Part shown: piece by piece, positions 63,506 through 64,000 of the stretch
Layout of the letters: the number at the start of each line of letters is the position of its first letter
Numbering within the stretch: position 1 is the first letter of the stretch
NCBI GenBank assembly: GCA_025890175.1
Contig: JANPYM010000004.1
Coordinates: forward strand, 279,684-343,683
Length of the DNA: 64,000 nt
Origin: Ciborinia camelliae
Taxonomy: Eukaryota > Ascomycota > Leotiomycetes > Helotiales > Sclerotiniaceae
Reading direction: 5' to 3'
Position numbers and translations under genes: made by a program
Notes under the pieces: model-generated
Databases searched by the model: none
Told to the model about the DNA's origin: nothing
The model's input: only the letters and a program-made list of their open reading frames with translations

Positions 63506-64000
63506 CGTCTAGATAGAGAGTTGATCAGTATCGGTATCAGTCAGACTTTTGAGAGGGAAGCATGCAAAACTTACCGAAAGCGAAAGCTTTTAGTATGTTG
63601 GACTGAGGTGTATGATCAAGCAATTTTGAAGTTATTGGAAGTTGTTGGCAAGGTGGGAAATGTAGGAAATAAGGAGAAAGGTTTGTATTTCAAGATGGTT
63701 GATTTGAGGTTGCAAGCTTGTAGAAATTTCCCCAGCAACAAGCAGCGAAATTACAGAAAGTGAATAACAACAACAAAGATGAGGGGTGAACTGGTGAGAT
63801 TTTTTTGTTTCCTGGAATCCGAGGCTAGAAACTTCAGTTGAGTTCATTTTCTTTTAAAAGAAATCATCTTTTACCTTTCATAGTGAATTGAATCTATTTC
63901 TGGTACCTTCGCAGATAAGATTTGCTAGAAAAACCTAGCTCGAAGATGGATAATCTAAACCTACCACACGATCACACGAGATTGTATATTGAAAGGACGA
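63506..64000. other. Window end, no gene seen
   Basis: About 500 bp of 5' flank of the last gene. ORFs on both strands lack recognisable domains. Confidence 0.45.

Overview
The window is nuclear DNA of a filamentous ascomycete, most likely a leotiomycete of the Sclerotiniaceae (Botrytis/Sclerotinia-like). This is an inference from three things: short fungal introns with GT..CTAAC/CTGAC..AG signals, fungal-type housekeeping proteins, and long AT-rich blocks with the look of repeat-induced point mutation (RIP). No database search was possible, so the species is not claimed.

Layout. Positions 1-6540 are a very AT-rich, gene-free block with several diverged direct repeats and a 7-bp satellite: a RIP-degraded repeat region. 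From 6.9 to 12 kb lie three genes encoding Myb/SANT-like proteins. From 12.9 to 18 kb are conserved genes: UFD1 (ERAD segregase adaptor) divergent from a GYF-domain U5 snRNP protein (LIN1/CD2BP2 type), then the RVB2 helicase. At 19.6-23 kb is a large protein with an RD-repeat head and a long coiled coil. Positions 23.06-25.9 kb hold a second AT-rich island with a possible transposon remnant. From 25.9 to 34.8 kb are BRX1, a conserved hypothetical gene, a Rab11/Ypt3 GTPase and an unusual chromodomain plus CCCH zinc-finger protein. At 36-38 kb is an intact BTB/POZ gene next to a broken paralogue. From 39 to 46.7 kb are NOP2, GET5, cofilin and HSP60. After a 4-kb gap, 50.8-63.5 kb holds five Myb-like genes, all on the minus strand.

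The housekeeping genes serve ribosome biogenesis (NOP2, BRX1, RVB2), splicing (LIN1), proteostasis (UFD1, GET5, HSP60), membrane traffic (YPT3) and actin dynamics (cofilin). They look independent and do not form a pathway.

The most striking signal is the eight Myb/SANT-like genes (three on the left, five on the right). Each pairs one small helical domain with a disordered basic/acidic tail. Five of them keep a phase-0 intron at the same place inside the domain, and most carry SUMO-type PsiKxE motifs in the tail. This looks like a locally expanded, fast-evolving family of small nuclear proteins. Exon boundaries were worked out by hand from splice signals and reading frame; every spliced model closes to a whole number of codons.
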